In this document: piece after piece, positions 1-5,328 of the stretch
Numbering within the stretch: the first letter of the stretch is position 1
Layout: every line of letters starts with the position of its first letter
Source of the DNA: Pseudomonadota bacterium
Lineage (GTDB): Bacteria; Desulfobacterota; JADFVX01
Length of the DNA stretch: 7,580 nucleotides
NCBI GenBank assembly: GCA_015222555.1
Contig: JADFVM010000359.1
Coordinates: 1-7,580, forward strand
Reading direction: 5' to 3'
Notes under the pieces: model-generated
What the model was told of the DNA's origin: nothing
Databases searched by the model: none
What the model saw: only the letters and a program-made list of their open reading frames with translations
Translations under genes and position numbers: made by a program

Positions 1-26
1 ATTATCCAGAGGTTGAGTTTTTTCAT
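1..26 (-). CDS. 5' end of an unidentified gene, cut by the window edge
   Basis: On the minus strand an ATG at 26-24 is preceded by an AAGGT ribosome-binding site about 9 bases upstream (near 36-40) and opens a frame reading M-K-K-L-N-L-W-I before the window ends. The lysine pair followed by hydrophobic residues resembles the start of an exported or membrane protein, but eight residues cannot identify a family. It lies about 175 bases downstream of the tetR-type gene on the same strand, so it could be the next gene of that operon. Genes beside TetR regulators are often efflux components, which is only a guess here. The small mobile element at 67-226 separates the two genes and may affect co-transcription. 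Confidence 0.45.
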
Positions 27-66
27 TAGTAATTACCTTAGATTGTTAATAAAAATCATTACTTAA

Positions 67-226
67 GGGCACCTCTAATAATTCATGGAGGGCATCTAAG
101 CGTTTAAAAAAGCCAACTTCTGCGTTAAAAATTTTGCAAATAGACATGCTATTAGCTGCAATTTTTGCCTTGAATTTGAGTTTTTTAATTCACTTAGCTA
201 CTCATCCAGAATTAATAGAGATACCC
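67..226 (-). mobile_element. 160-bp MITE-like element, copy 1
   Basis: This 160-bp sequence is about 93% identical (11 mismatches, no gaps) to the reverse complement of 1168-1327. Its ends form imperfect inverted repeats: GGGCACCTCTAATAATTC on one side and GGGTATCTCTATTAATTC read inward from the other, 15 of 18 identical. It is flanked by TTAA at 63-66 and 227-230, which fits a 4-bp target duplication. It is too short to encode a transposase, so it would be a non-autonomous element mobilised by a related full-length IS. GGG ends are common in IS5-like elements and TTAA targets in piggyBac-like ones; I cannot assign the family. Deleting 67-230 restores a natural stop codon in the tetR gene, strong support for these boundaries. 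Confidence 0.85.
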
Positions 227-792
227 TTAATCTGTTTGACCTCAACTCCTTGCAGGAATATTTTGCTGATATTTGAAAAAGCCTCTTCAATAGAATATTC
301 ATTTCTTGCAAGTCTGTCGGGTTGCATAATGGTCTGAATAGAACCCAAATAGATATTGGTTGCTATTTTCGGGTTGATGTCTTTTCTAATTTTACCCTTT
401 TTTATTCCTTCTTGCAGGATGTCGCCCATATGATCCAAAATCGTTTTTTCCCGGAATTCTTCGATTGTGTTCCATAGACGAGGCATGTCTTTTTTAATGT
501 CTGCAGGGAAAAGGTTGCCAACTTTCGATCGCCGCTGACTGACTTCAAGTACGCACTTTTCAAAGCGTTCTATGGGATCGCTAATCTCGGCTCTAAGATT
601 ATTAATCATCCTGGTTACATTACTTTGAAATTCTGCAACAACTTCCGTGGCAAGACTCTCTTTACTATCAAAATATTTGTAAAGGGTCTTTTTGCTTATG
701 CCAAGATCTGAGGCGATCTCATCCATCGTCACCTTGCGGAAACCAAACTGAAAAAATCGTTCCCTTGCTGTATTTATGATCCTTTCCTTCAC
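202..792 (-). CDS. TetR/AcrR-family transcriptional regulator, C-terminus altered by the MITE
   Basis: A 196-residue DNA-binding repressor of the TetR family. Residues 1-47 hold the typical N-terminal domain: an amphipathic first helix (ERIINTARERFFQFGFRKV), then the helix-turn-helix with TMDEIASDLGISKKTLYKYF at 22-41 and the usual FDSKESL continuation. The rest is a helical ligand and dimer domain without a recognisable ligand motif. The start is GTG at 792-790, since the frame has no ATG upstream before a stop; AGAGGTGG lies just upstream, unusually close. The last seven residues (GISINSG) and the stop are encoded inside the MITE at 67-226. Without it the gene would end VKQIK followed by TAA TGA, giving 189 residues. 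Inverted repeats overlap its promoter, suggesting autoregulation. The regulated target is unknown; the partial gene at 1-26 is a candidate. Confidence 0.9.
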   Translation of the reverse strand: MKERIINTARERFFQFGFRKVTMDEIASDLGISKKTLYKYFDSKESLATEVVAEFQSNVTRMINNLRAEISDPIERFEKCVLEVSQRRSKVGNLFPADIKKDMPRLWNTIEEFREKTILDHMGDILQEGIKKGKIRKDINPKIATNIYLGSIQTIMQPDRLARNEYSIEEAFSNISKIFLQGVEVKQIKGISINSG

Positions 793-833
793 GCCACCTC
801 TGGAAACCGAAATAGTATCTTGAGTTTCCGCAC

Positions 834-862
834 ATTAGATACCTTTTTGAAATGCATGTCAA
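834..862 (-). promoter_or_regulatory. sigma70-type promoter of the tetR-type gene with overlapping inverted repeats
   Basis: On the minus strand TTGACA (862-857) is followed after exactly 17 bases by TCTAAT (839-834), 6/6 and 5/6 matches to consensus. Transcription would begin near 827, about 35 bases before the GTG start. Two interlocking inverted repeats lie here: GTATCT (815-820) with AGATAC (837-842), which overlaps the -10 box, and GGAAAC (802-807) with GTTTCC (824-829). Either could be the operator of the regulator it precedes; operator function is inferred. Confidence 0.65.
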
Positions 863-939
863 TAGCAAAAAATGTCATGTCTGAATTTTGAGGGAGGTTT
901 GGAAGGATTATCTAAAAAATGTTTGGATTGTAATGACTA

Positions 940-955
940 GACATATTGATATGTC
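940..955. promoter_or_regulatory. perfect 7-2-7 palindrome, possible operator
   Basis: GACATAT, two bases, ATATGTC form a perfect inverted repeat in a 275-bp stretch with no convincing gene (793-1067). Size and symmetry fit a dimeric regulator site. It lies about 80 bases upstream of the tetR promoter, and no obvious divergent gene follows it on the plus strand. AT-rich palindromes of this length do arise by chance. Confidence 0.3.
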
Positions 956-1067
956 CGGCATATACAGGAAGCGAGTGCTTATGAAGCCTCTGAATTGTCA
1001 AAAAAAATCCAAAACAGTGAAAATGCATCAGTTAAGATAAGGTTTTTTTATCTGCCAGAATTATTTT

Positions 1068-1167
1068 ATTACCTTTATGCTATTCATCAACAGCTTTAAA
1101 GCATGTTAATAGATCATCTGTAAATTTAAGATCCAGCAGTTCTATTGGGGTTCCCAGACCACATTAA
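1068..1167 (+). repeat. 100-bp direct repeat, copy A, abutting the MITE
   Basis: This segment matches 1328-1427 at 98 of 100 positions (differences at 1072 and 1153). It ends with TTAA directly at the first base of MITE copy 2. Read on the minus strand it carries a 27-codon frame ending at 1080-1082 that is the same as the tail of the broken small gene in the other copy, with one change (Gly for Glu). It has no start or leader of its own, so this copy is probably a dead 3' fragment. Confidence 0.85.
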
Positions 1168-1327
1168 GGGTATCTCTATTAATTCTGAACGAGGAGCTAA
1201 GAGAATTAAAAAAATCGAATTCAAGGCAATAATTGCAGCGAATAGCATGTCTATTTGCAAAATTTTTAACGCAGAAGTTGGTTTTTTTAAACTCTTAGAT
1301 GCCGTCCATGAATTATTAGAGGTGCCC
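1168..1327 (+). mobile_element. 160-bp MITE-like element, copy 2
   Basis: Same length as copy 1 and about 93% identical in inverted orientation. Terminal inverted repeats match 15 of 18 bases, and a CTAAGAG motif recurs at positions 30-36 from both ends, likely a subterminal transposase site. The left flank is TTAA (1164-1167) but the right flank is ATTA (1328-1331), so the simple TTAA duplication of copy 1 is missing; instead 100-bp direct repeats adjoin both ends. No transposase is encoded. Reading frames on both strands run through it, but differences between copies are mostly non-synonymous, so they are not selected as protein. Confidence 0.85.
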
Positions 1328-1427
1328 ATTAGCTTTATGCTATTCATCAACAGCTTTAAAGCATGTTAATAGATCATCTGTAAATTTAAGATCCAGCAGT
1401 TCTATTGGGGTTTCCAGACCACATTAA
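1328..1427 (+). repeat. 100-bp direct repeat, copy A', abutting the MITE
   Basis: 98 of 100 bases agree with 1068-1167. It starts immediately after the last base of MITE copy 2. The first four bases (ATTA) and a mismatch precede 95 bases with a single difference, so the certain repeat is 1333-1427 and the extra five bases are less sure. It ends in TTAA at 1424-1427, where it meets the leader-peptide coding sequence. Confidence 0.85.
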
Positions 1428-1516
1428 TTCTGGAGGGCTATGTTGTCTGCCTGTGCAAAGGCGATGAGAACACATAAAAGGATAAACGTGGCAAAAATAA
1501 TCAGATTTCTTTTCAT
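1340..1516 (-). pseudogene. small secreted-protein gene interrupted by an in-frame TAA
   Basis: On the minus strand an ATG at 1516-1514, with AGGA about 9 bases upstream, encodes a 30-residue peptide: two basic residues, a hydrophobic stretch (LIIFATFILLCVLIAFA) and a plausible signal-peptidase site after AQA, then DNIALQN and a TAA at 1426-1424. Past the stop the same frame continues for 27 protein-like codons (CGLETPIELLDLKFTDDLL, then a few more) to TAG at 1342-1340. The tail is duplicated at 1080-1163. One reading is a 57-residue exported protein broken at the TTAA that MITEs of this type target; another is a real 30-residue leader peptide followed by chance open frame. No family is recognised. 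The frame stays open for only 27 codons after the stop, which alone is weak evidence. Confidence 0.45.
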
Positions 1517-1648
1517 TAAGTTGTTCCTCATTGTAAAAAATTAGTTAAATACCCTGGCATGAGCTAGATGGTTATTTGCTGGGTTGTACCCTCATCTAAT
1601 GCCCGAACCTTATTCAGGTGGTACTTGAAAGCAGTTTTTGAAGGGTTT

Positions 1649-1948
1649 TTATGAATGCCCTGCGTGGCGGATATCAGCATAAAGGCTATTATTATATTCG
1701 TCTACCGGTTCTCCCTGTTCATCCCTGACGATAAATGTTACATCCTGAATCTCTTGCAGACAAAAAGCCCCCGTAAGAATATCCATGAGTCCATCCTTGT
1801 TTTCTTCCCTCTGCACTTTTGTGAGAATCAGTTTTTGCGGGAAGGTATATTTACCGGCAATCTCCTTCTTAAGTCCTTCCGATCCTTTTTCTATGGTAAT
1901 TTCAAAGTTTCCGTCGGTATTTATCTTTTCAACAAACTCAATGTGCAT
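1649..1948 (-). CDS. hypothetical protein, 99 aa
   Basis: I do not recognise this protein. The start at 1948 is supported by AGGAGG seven bases upstream, a strong ribosome-binding site. There is no signal peptide or membrane segment. The sequence is charged and alternates in a way typical of beta strands (IEFVEKI, FEITIEKG, KLILTKV, DVTFIVRDEQGEPV), suggesting a small cytoplasmic beta-rich fold; the tail YNNSLYADIRHAGHS is polar. It lies 75 bases downstream of the TPR gene on the same strand and could be the last gene of the rsmD-coaD-aspC run or have its own promoter. No clear terminator is seen after it. About 130 bases separate it from the broken secreted-peptide gene; they contain a TACAAT box (1535-1530) without a matching -35. 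Confidence 0.7.
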   Translation of the reverse strand: MHIEFVEKINTDGNFEITIEKGSEGLKKEIAGKYTFPQKLILTKVQREENKDGLMDILTGAFCLQEIQDVTFIVRDEQGEPVDEYNNSLYADIRHAGHS

Positions 1949-1980
1949 CTAATCCTCCTGATTTTTTTACTACGTAATAA

Positions 1981-1998
1981 ATTGTCTAACATGACAAT
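1981..1998. promoter_or_regulatory. 6-6-6 inverted repeat upstream of the 99-aa gene
   Basis: ATTGTC and GACAAT are separated by six bases in the 75-bp gap between the TPR gene and the 99-aa gene. It contains TTGTCA on the minus strand, a fair -35, but no -10 box at proper spacing follows. It might be an operator or a weak attenuating hairpin. Confidence 0.25.
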
Positions 1999-2023
1999 AT
2001 GTTAATCCAGGACGCATCAATGA

Positions 2024-2755
2024 TCAACGCCTGACTATTTTTCTGCCACCTTTTGCGCCCCTTCCGCCCGCCTGCATTCTCATGCTCATAGGCACAGATT
2101 CGAGGTGAAACTGATACCAGATGTCACCAAAACTCTTCATCTTCATCTTTGCATTATTCTGAAGCGCCTTCAGGTTGCCTTCCGTTCTATCATCGCCTTT
2201 CAGCTTTTTAACGCCCTTTGTCAAGACCTCTATCGCCTTGTCCCGGTCTCCTGTTTTAAGGAGACAATAGGCGTAAATATTCCACACAATCGCTTCTGAG
2301 GCATTTGACTTGACCGCTTTATCAAAGGTTTTGATCATCTTCTCGTTTTCCTTTTTCCTCATATAGGTGACACCTAACATGGCCATGGCCATCCAGTTTT
2401 TTTTCATCGTCGCTTCAAGGTTGGGAAGGGCGGCATTGAAATCCTTTTTTAGATATTGAATCATGCCTATCTGTGACTTGATCTGGGAATTAACCATTAA
2501 CATCCATTTGCTATATTGAAATGCCCCTTCGATGGTTTTTATGGCCAGGTCAAATTTGCCTTTCTGAAGGATTTTTGTAGCCGATTCCATGATGGCCGTA
2601 ACTTTATTCATGATCCTTTTGCCAAGGAAAAAATTAAGTGCAAAAAGTATAACGAGGCCGATGAGAAGACTCCAGACAGGGCCGGCATTGAGGCCGAAGA
2701 AAAAAGCGAGAAAGCCGATGGCGGCTCCGGCAAGCGAAATTAAAATGTTAATCAT
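2024..2755 (-). CDS. membrane-anchored TPR-repeat protein
   Basis: A 243-residue protein with two hydrophobic segments (about 3-22 and 27-46) joined by a very short turn, giving an N-terminal membrane hairpin. The remainder is helical and contains tetratricopeptide-like repeats: FDLAIKTIEGAFQYSKW near 68-84, FNAALPNLEATMKKNWMAM near 106-124, ENEKMIKTFDKAVKSNASEA near 136-155 and the clearest, WNIYAYCLLKTGDRDKAIEVL at 158-178. The C-terminus is basic and glycine-rich (GGRGAKGGRKIVRR). TPR domains bind other proteins; the partner is unknown. The soluble part most likely faces the cytoplasm, given the positive charges after the second segment. The start is supported by AAGGAG seven bases upstream. 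It lies 81 bases after aspC, probably in the same transcript. Confidence 0.8.
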   Translation of the reverse strand: MINILISLAGAAIGFLAFFFGLNAGPVWSLLIGLVILFALNFFLGKRIMNKVTAIMESATKILQKGKFDLAIKTIEGAFQYSKWMLMVNSQIKSQIGMIQYLKKDFNAALPNLEATMKKNWMAMAMLGVTYMRKKENEKMIKTFDKAVKSNASEAIVWNIYAYCLLKTGDRDKAIEVLTKGVKKLKGDDRTEGNLKALQNNAKMKMKSFGDIWYQFHLESVPMSMRMQAGGRGAKGGRKIVRR

Positions 2756-2836
2756 TAAAAACTCCTTATTATATTTTCATTACCTGATTAGTCTGGAAAC
2801 AGGAAAGAATTATGTCTGAAAAAATCGCTACGTTAT

Positions 2837-4030
2837 TTATAGAGAAGCAAGCGCTTCTTTTATCCTTTTCAGCCCTTTTTCAATGTTTTCCATCGATGTA
2901 GCATAAGAAAGGCGAATATAGCCTTCCGCACCAAATTCACCCCCCGGCACAACGGCGACTTTCGCTTCTTCCAGAAGATAACGCGTCATGTCTGCAGAGT
3001 TTTTTATCTCATCTCCCCCATGACTTTTGCCGAAATAAGACGAGACATTGGGAAAGGCATAAAAAGCACCTTGAGGATCAAAACATGTGACGCCATTGAT
3101 GGCGTTTAATTCCTGGACAATATAATCCTTTCGTTTTTCAAAATGGCTGACCATTTCTTCTGCAGGCGCCTGAGGACCAATCAGCGCTTCAATTGCTGCC
3201 GCCTGTGATATGGAGGTGGGGTTTGACGTGCTCTGGGCCTGGATCTTGTTCATCGCCTTTACTATCTCTTCGTCACCTGCCACATAACCTATTCTCCAGC
3301 CCGTCATGGAGTATGTTTTTGACACCCCGTTGACAACGAGAGTCAGTTTCCTTATTTCCTCACCCAGTGAGGCCATACTGACCACTTTAAAATTGTTATA
3401 GCTTATCCTGTTGTAGATCTCATCCGATATGACGAGAAGATTATTGTTTACTGCAATCTCCGCCAGGGCTTTCAGGTCATCTTCTGTATAAGCCGCACCT
3501 GTTGGGTTTGAGGGCGAATTGATGACGATGGCCTTTGTTTTTTCTGTGATAAGGCTCGACAGTTGATGGGGCTGCATCTTGAAACCTGTCTCTTCATGGC
3601 AGTCCACTATAACCGGTTTGCCACCTGCAAGAAGAACCATGTCGGGGTAGGATACCCAGTATGGTGAAGGGATGATCACTTCATCTCCCGGATTAATGAT
3701 AGCCTGAAAGATGTTGTAGAGGCTGTGTTTCCCTCCACAGGAGGCGATAATGTTGTTCAAGGCATACTCAACATGACAGTCCTCTTTCATCCGTGCTGCA
3801 ATGGCTTCTTTCAGCTCATCCGTTCCGCCTACAGCCGTATACTTTGTAAAGCCTGATCTGATTGCATTATGTGCCGCTTCTTTAATATTATCCGGTGTAT
3901 CAAAGTCTGGTTCGCCGGCGCCGAAGCTGACAATGTCAATGCCCGATGCCTTCATCGCTTTTGCCTTGGCTGTTATGGCAAGTGTGGCCGATGGCTTAAT
4001 CTGCTTAACTCTTTCCGAAATGAATGACAT
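2837..4030 (-). CDS. aspC: class I/II aspartate aminotransferase
   Basis: A 397-residue PLP-dependent aminotransferase of fold type I, full length for the bacterial aspartate aminotransferase Ib group. It transfers the amino group between aspartate and 2-oxoglutarate in the cytoplasm. Visible motifs are FGAGEPDFDTP (36-46), KYTAVGG (63-69), PYWVSYP (123-129), NSPSNPTG with the PLP-binding Asn175, SDEIY with Asp203, the Schiff-base lysine Lys238 in VSKTYSMTGWRIGY, and Arg373 in YIRLSYA, which binds the substrate alpha-carboxylate. Start ATG at 4030 lies 6 bases after the coaD stop, and its ribosome-binding site is inside the end of coaD, so translation is probably coupled. Some members also act on prephenate or other amino acids, so the exact substrate is less certain than the family. 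Confidence 0.93.
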   Translation of the reverse strand: MSFISERVKQIKPSATLAITAKAKAMKASGIDIVSFGAGEPDFDTPDNIKEAAHNAIRSGFTKYTAVGGTDELKEAIAARMKEDCHVEYALNNIIASCGGKHSLYNIFQAIINPGDEVIIPSPYWVSYPDMVLLAGGKPVIVDCHEETGFKMQPHQLSSLITEKTKAIVINSPSNPTGAAYTEDDLKALAEIAVNNNLLVISDEIYNRISYNNFKVVSMASLGEEIRKLTLVVNGVSKTYSMTGWRIGYVAGDEEIVKAMNKIQAQSTSNPTSISQAAAIEALIGPQAPAEEMVSHFEKRKDYIVQELNAINGVTCFDPQGAFYAFPNVSSYFGKSHGGDEIKNSADMTRYLLEEAKVAVVPGGEFGAEGYIRLSYATSMENIEKGLKRIKEALASL

Positions 4031-4036
4031 ATTCTC

Positions 4037-4525
4037 TTACCTTTTCTCCTTGAATTTTTCTATTAATGCGCTGTTTATCTCCGGTGGAACAAAGCAGTCG
4101 ACCTTACCGCCGAGCCGACATATCTCTTTCACAAACCTGGAGCTGAGGTATGAATACTGCTCTGCCGTCATCATAAAAACAGTTTCAAACTTTGAGGCAA
4201 GTTTTCTGTTCATCGATGCCATCTGGAATTCATATTCAAAGTCAGATATCGCCCTTAGTCCTCTTAAAATGACGTGAGCATGATGTTTCTCAAGGGAGTC
4301 TATTAACAGGCCCTGGAAACTTTCTACACTAACCCCGGGCATGTCGGAAGTCATGTCGCTGATCATTTTCACCCGTTCATCTACGGAAAAGAGAGGTTCC
4401 TTGCCCGGACTAAGAGCTACTGCCACGATGATTTCGTCAAATACCTTTATTCCCCGCTTAATTATGTCCAGATGCCCATTTGTAATGGGATCAAAAGTGC
4501 CGGGGTAGACTGCAATTTTTTTCAA
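4037..4525 (-). CDS. coaD: phosphopantetheine adenylyltransferase
   Basis: CoaD catalyses the fourth step of coenzyme A synthesis, joining 4'-phosphopantetheine and ATP to form dephospho-CoA. The 162 residues match the usual 155-165. It is a nucleotidyltransferase: YPGTFDPITNGH at 7-18 contains the TxGH ATP motif (His18), RGLRAISDFEYEFQMASMNR at 88-107 is the substrate-binding signature, and SSRFVKE at 128-134 corresponds to the ISSTxxR-type motif. The start is TTG at 4525-4523, chosen because MKKIAVYPGTFDP is the expected beginning and no ATG is available. The TTG overlaps the TGA of rsmD (4524-4522) in a TTGA arrangement, and GAGGTG lies just upstream, so it is likely translated by coupling to rsmD. 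Confidence 0.96.
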   Translation of the reverse strand: MKKIAVYPGTFDPITNGHLDIIKRGIKVFDEIIVAVALSPGKEPLFSVDERVKMISDMTSDMPGVSVESFQGLLIDSLEKHHAHVILRGLRAISDFEYEFQMASMNRKLASKFETVFMMTAEQYSYLSSRFVKEICRLGGKVDCFVPPEINSALIEKFKEKR

Positions 4526-5079
4526 TCAACACCTCGCTCAAAAAAACTTAAGGAGGTGTCTCCGTATCTCCTTATGTCTTTCAAGACCAGTTTTCCGTAT
4601 CTTTCTTCCAATATTTCCCTGGCCGAGCATTCAGCGACGACAAGGGCTTTTTCTGATAAAGTACTTTCTCCAAGAAGTTCCAGCGTTTCAGCAGCCAAAC
4701 CGGTGTCGTAGGGTGGATCAATAAAAATGATATCAAATCCCCCACCCTTTTTTCCCAGCCCCGGAATCGCTTTTTTTACATCTAGAGGAATAATTTCGAC
4801 CTCTTCCTGGAAACGGCATAACTTTATGTTTTCCCTGATGATAGATAAAGACTCCCTGTCCTTTTCTACAAGATAAGCCTTGTCCGCACCCCGGCTCAGC
4901 GCTTCTATCGCCAGGTTGCCCGTGCCGGCAAAAAGGTCGAGGACCTTAGTGTCTTCGGCGATGTATTGTTTAATGATATTAAAGAGGGCCTCTTTTACCC
5001 TGTCCGACGTTGGCCGGATCTTCCGCCCTTTAAAGCTCTTTAAGTGCGTCCCCTGCCGAGTACCACTGATTACTCTCAA
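4522..5079 (-). CDS. rsmD: 16S rRNA (guanine966-N2)-methyltransferase
   Basis: RsmD methylates G966 of 16S rRNA in the assembled small subunit, using S-adenosylmethionine. The 185 residues fit the family. The N-terminal MRVISG, the RPTSDRVKEALFNII segment (22-36), the SAM-binding motif VLDLFAGTGNLAIEALSRGA (46-65) and the catalytic DPPY (121-124) are all present. Translation begins at TTG 5079-5077: upstream codons to the stop at 5109-5107 hold no ATG or GTG, the family start matches, and AAGGA sits five bases before it. It is the first gene of the minus-strand run with coaD and aspC. Pairing of rsmD and coaD is very common across bacteria. Confidence 0.95.
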   Translation of the reverse strand: MRVISGTRQGTHLKSFKGRKIRPTSDRVKEALFNIIKQYIAEDTKVLDLFAGTGNLAIEALSRGADKAYLVEKDRESLSIIRENIKLCRFQEEVEIIPLDVKKAIPGLGKKGGGFDIIFIDPPYDTGLAAETLELLGESTLSEKALVVAECSAREILEERYGKLVLKDIRRYGDTSLSFFERGVD

Positions 5080-5132
5080 TCTGTTCCTTATGTGGATGGC
5101 GTGACATTAATATGGCCATCTGTGAATGGGAG

Positions 5133-5162
5133 AAAATAGCACAAAAAACCGGAAATAGTCAA
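5133..5162 (-). promoter_or_regulatory. probable promoter of the rsmD-coaD-aspC operon
   Basis: Minus strand TTGACT (5162-5157) and TATTTT (5138-5133) are 18 bases apart, 5/6 and 4/6 matches to sigma70 consensus. The start of transcription would fall near 5126, about 47 bases before the rsmD start. The rest of the 249-bp divergent gap (5080-5328) holds the TIR gene leader, with a tandem TTAGACT at 5260-5273 and TATAAG and TATATT boxes near 5287-5301 without good -35 partners. Confidence 0.5.
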
Positions 5163-5328
5163 GGTTTACTCTTTGTTTTGACTGTCTTTTTTCTCCTTTT
5201 GACGGCTATGTACTTGCCGATACAGCTCGGTCCGGTAGTTCGGAAAGATGGTTCGACAATTAGACTTTAGACTTTCATTTCCTGATTATAAGGATTATAT
5301 TAATTTCAGAAAAAAAGGAGACAGGTGA

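Noticed and set aside
981..1040. A 19-residue plus-strand frame (MKPLNCQ...) with AGGAAG upstream and a small hairpin after it
   Set aside because: Too short, lysine-rich from an A-run, the ribosome-binding site is ordinary chance in this base composition, and the hairpin AGATAA/TTATCT (1035-1053) overlaps the stop. Not enough to call a gene.
1126..1369. Open frames of 74 codons on both strands across the second MITE
   Set aside because: They run across element and repeat borders, lack good ribosome-binding sites, and the shared part shows almost only amino-acid-changing differences between copies.
1073..1427. CRISPR or tandem repeat array
   Set aside because: Only two copies, 95-100 bp long, and the sequence between them is a defined 160-bp mobile element rather than a spacer.
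2768..2773. Perfect TATAAT on the minus strand before the TPR gene
   Set aside because: No -35 box at 16-18 bases, and transcription from it would begin within or past the ribosome-binding site, so it is probably chance in an AT-rich gap.
2854..2872. GAAGC/GCTTC hairpin near the end of aspC
   Set aside because: It is within codons of the aminotransferase C-terminus and has no downstream T-run on the coding strand.
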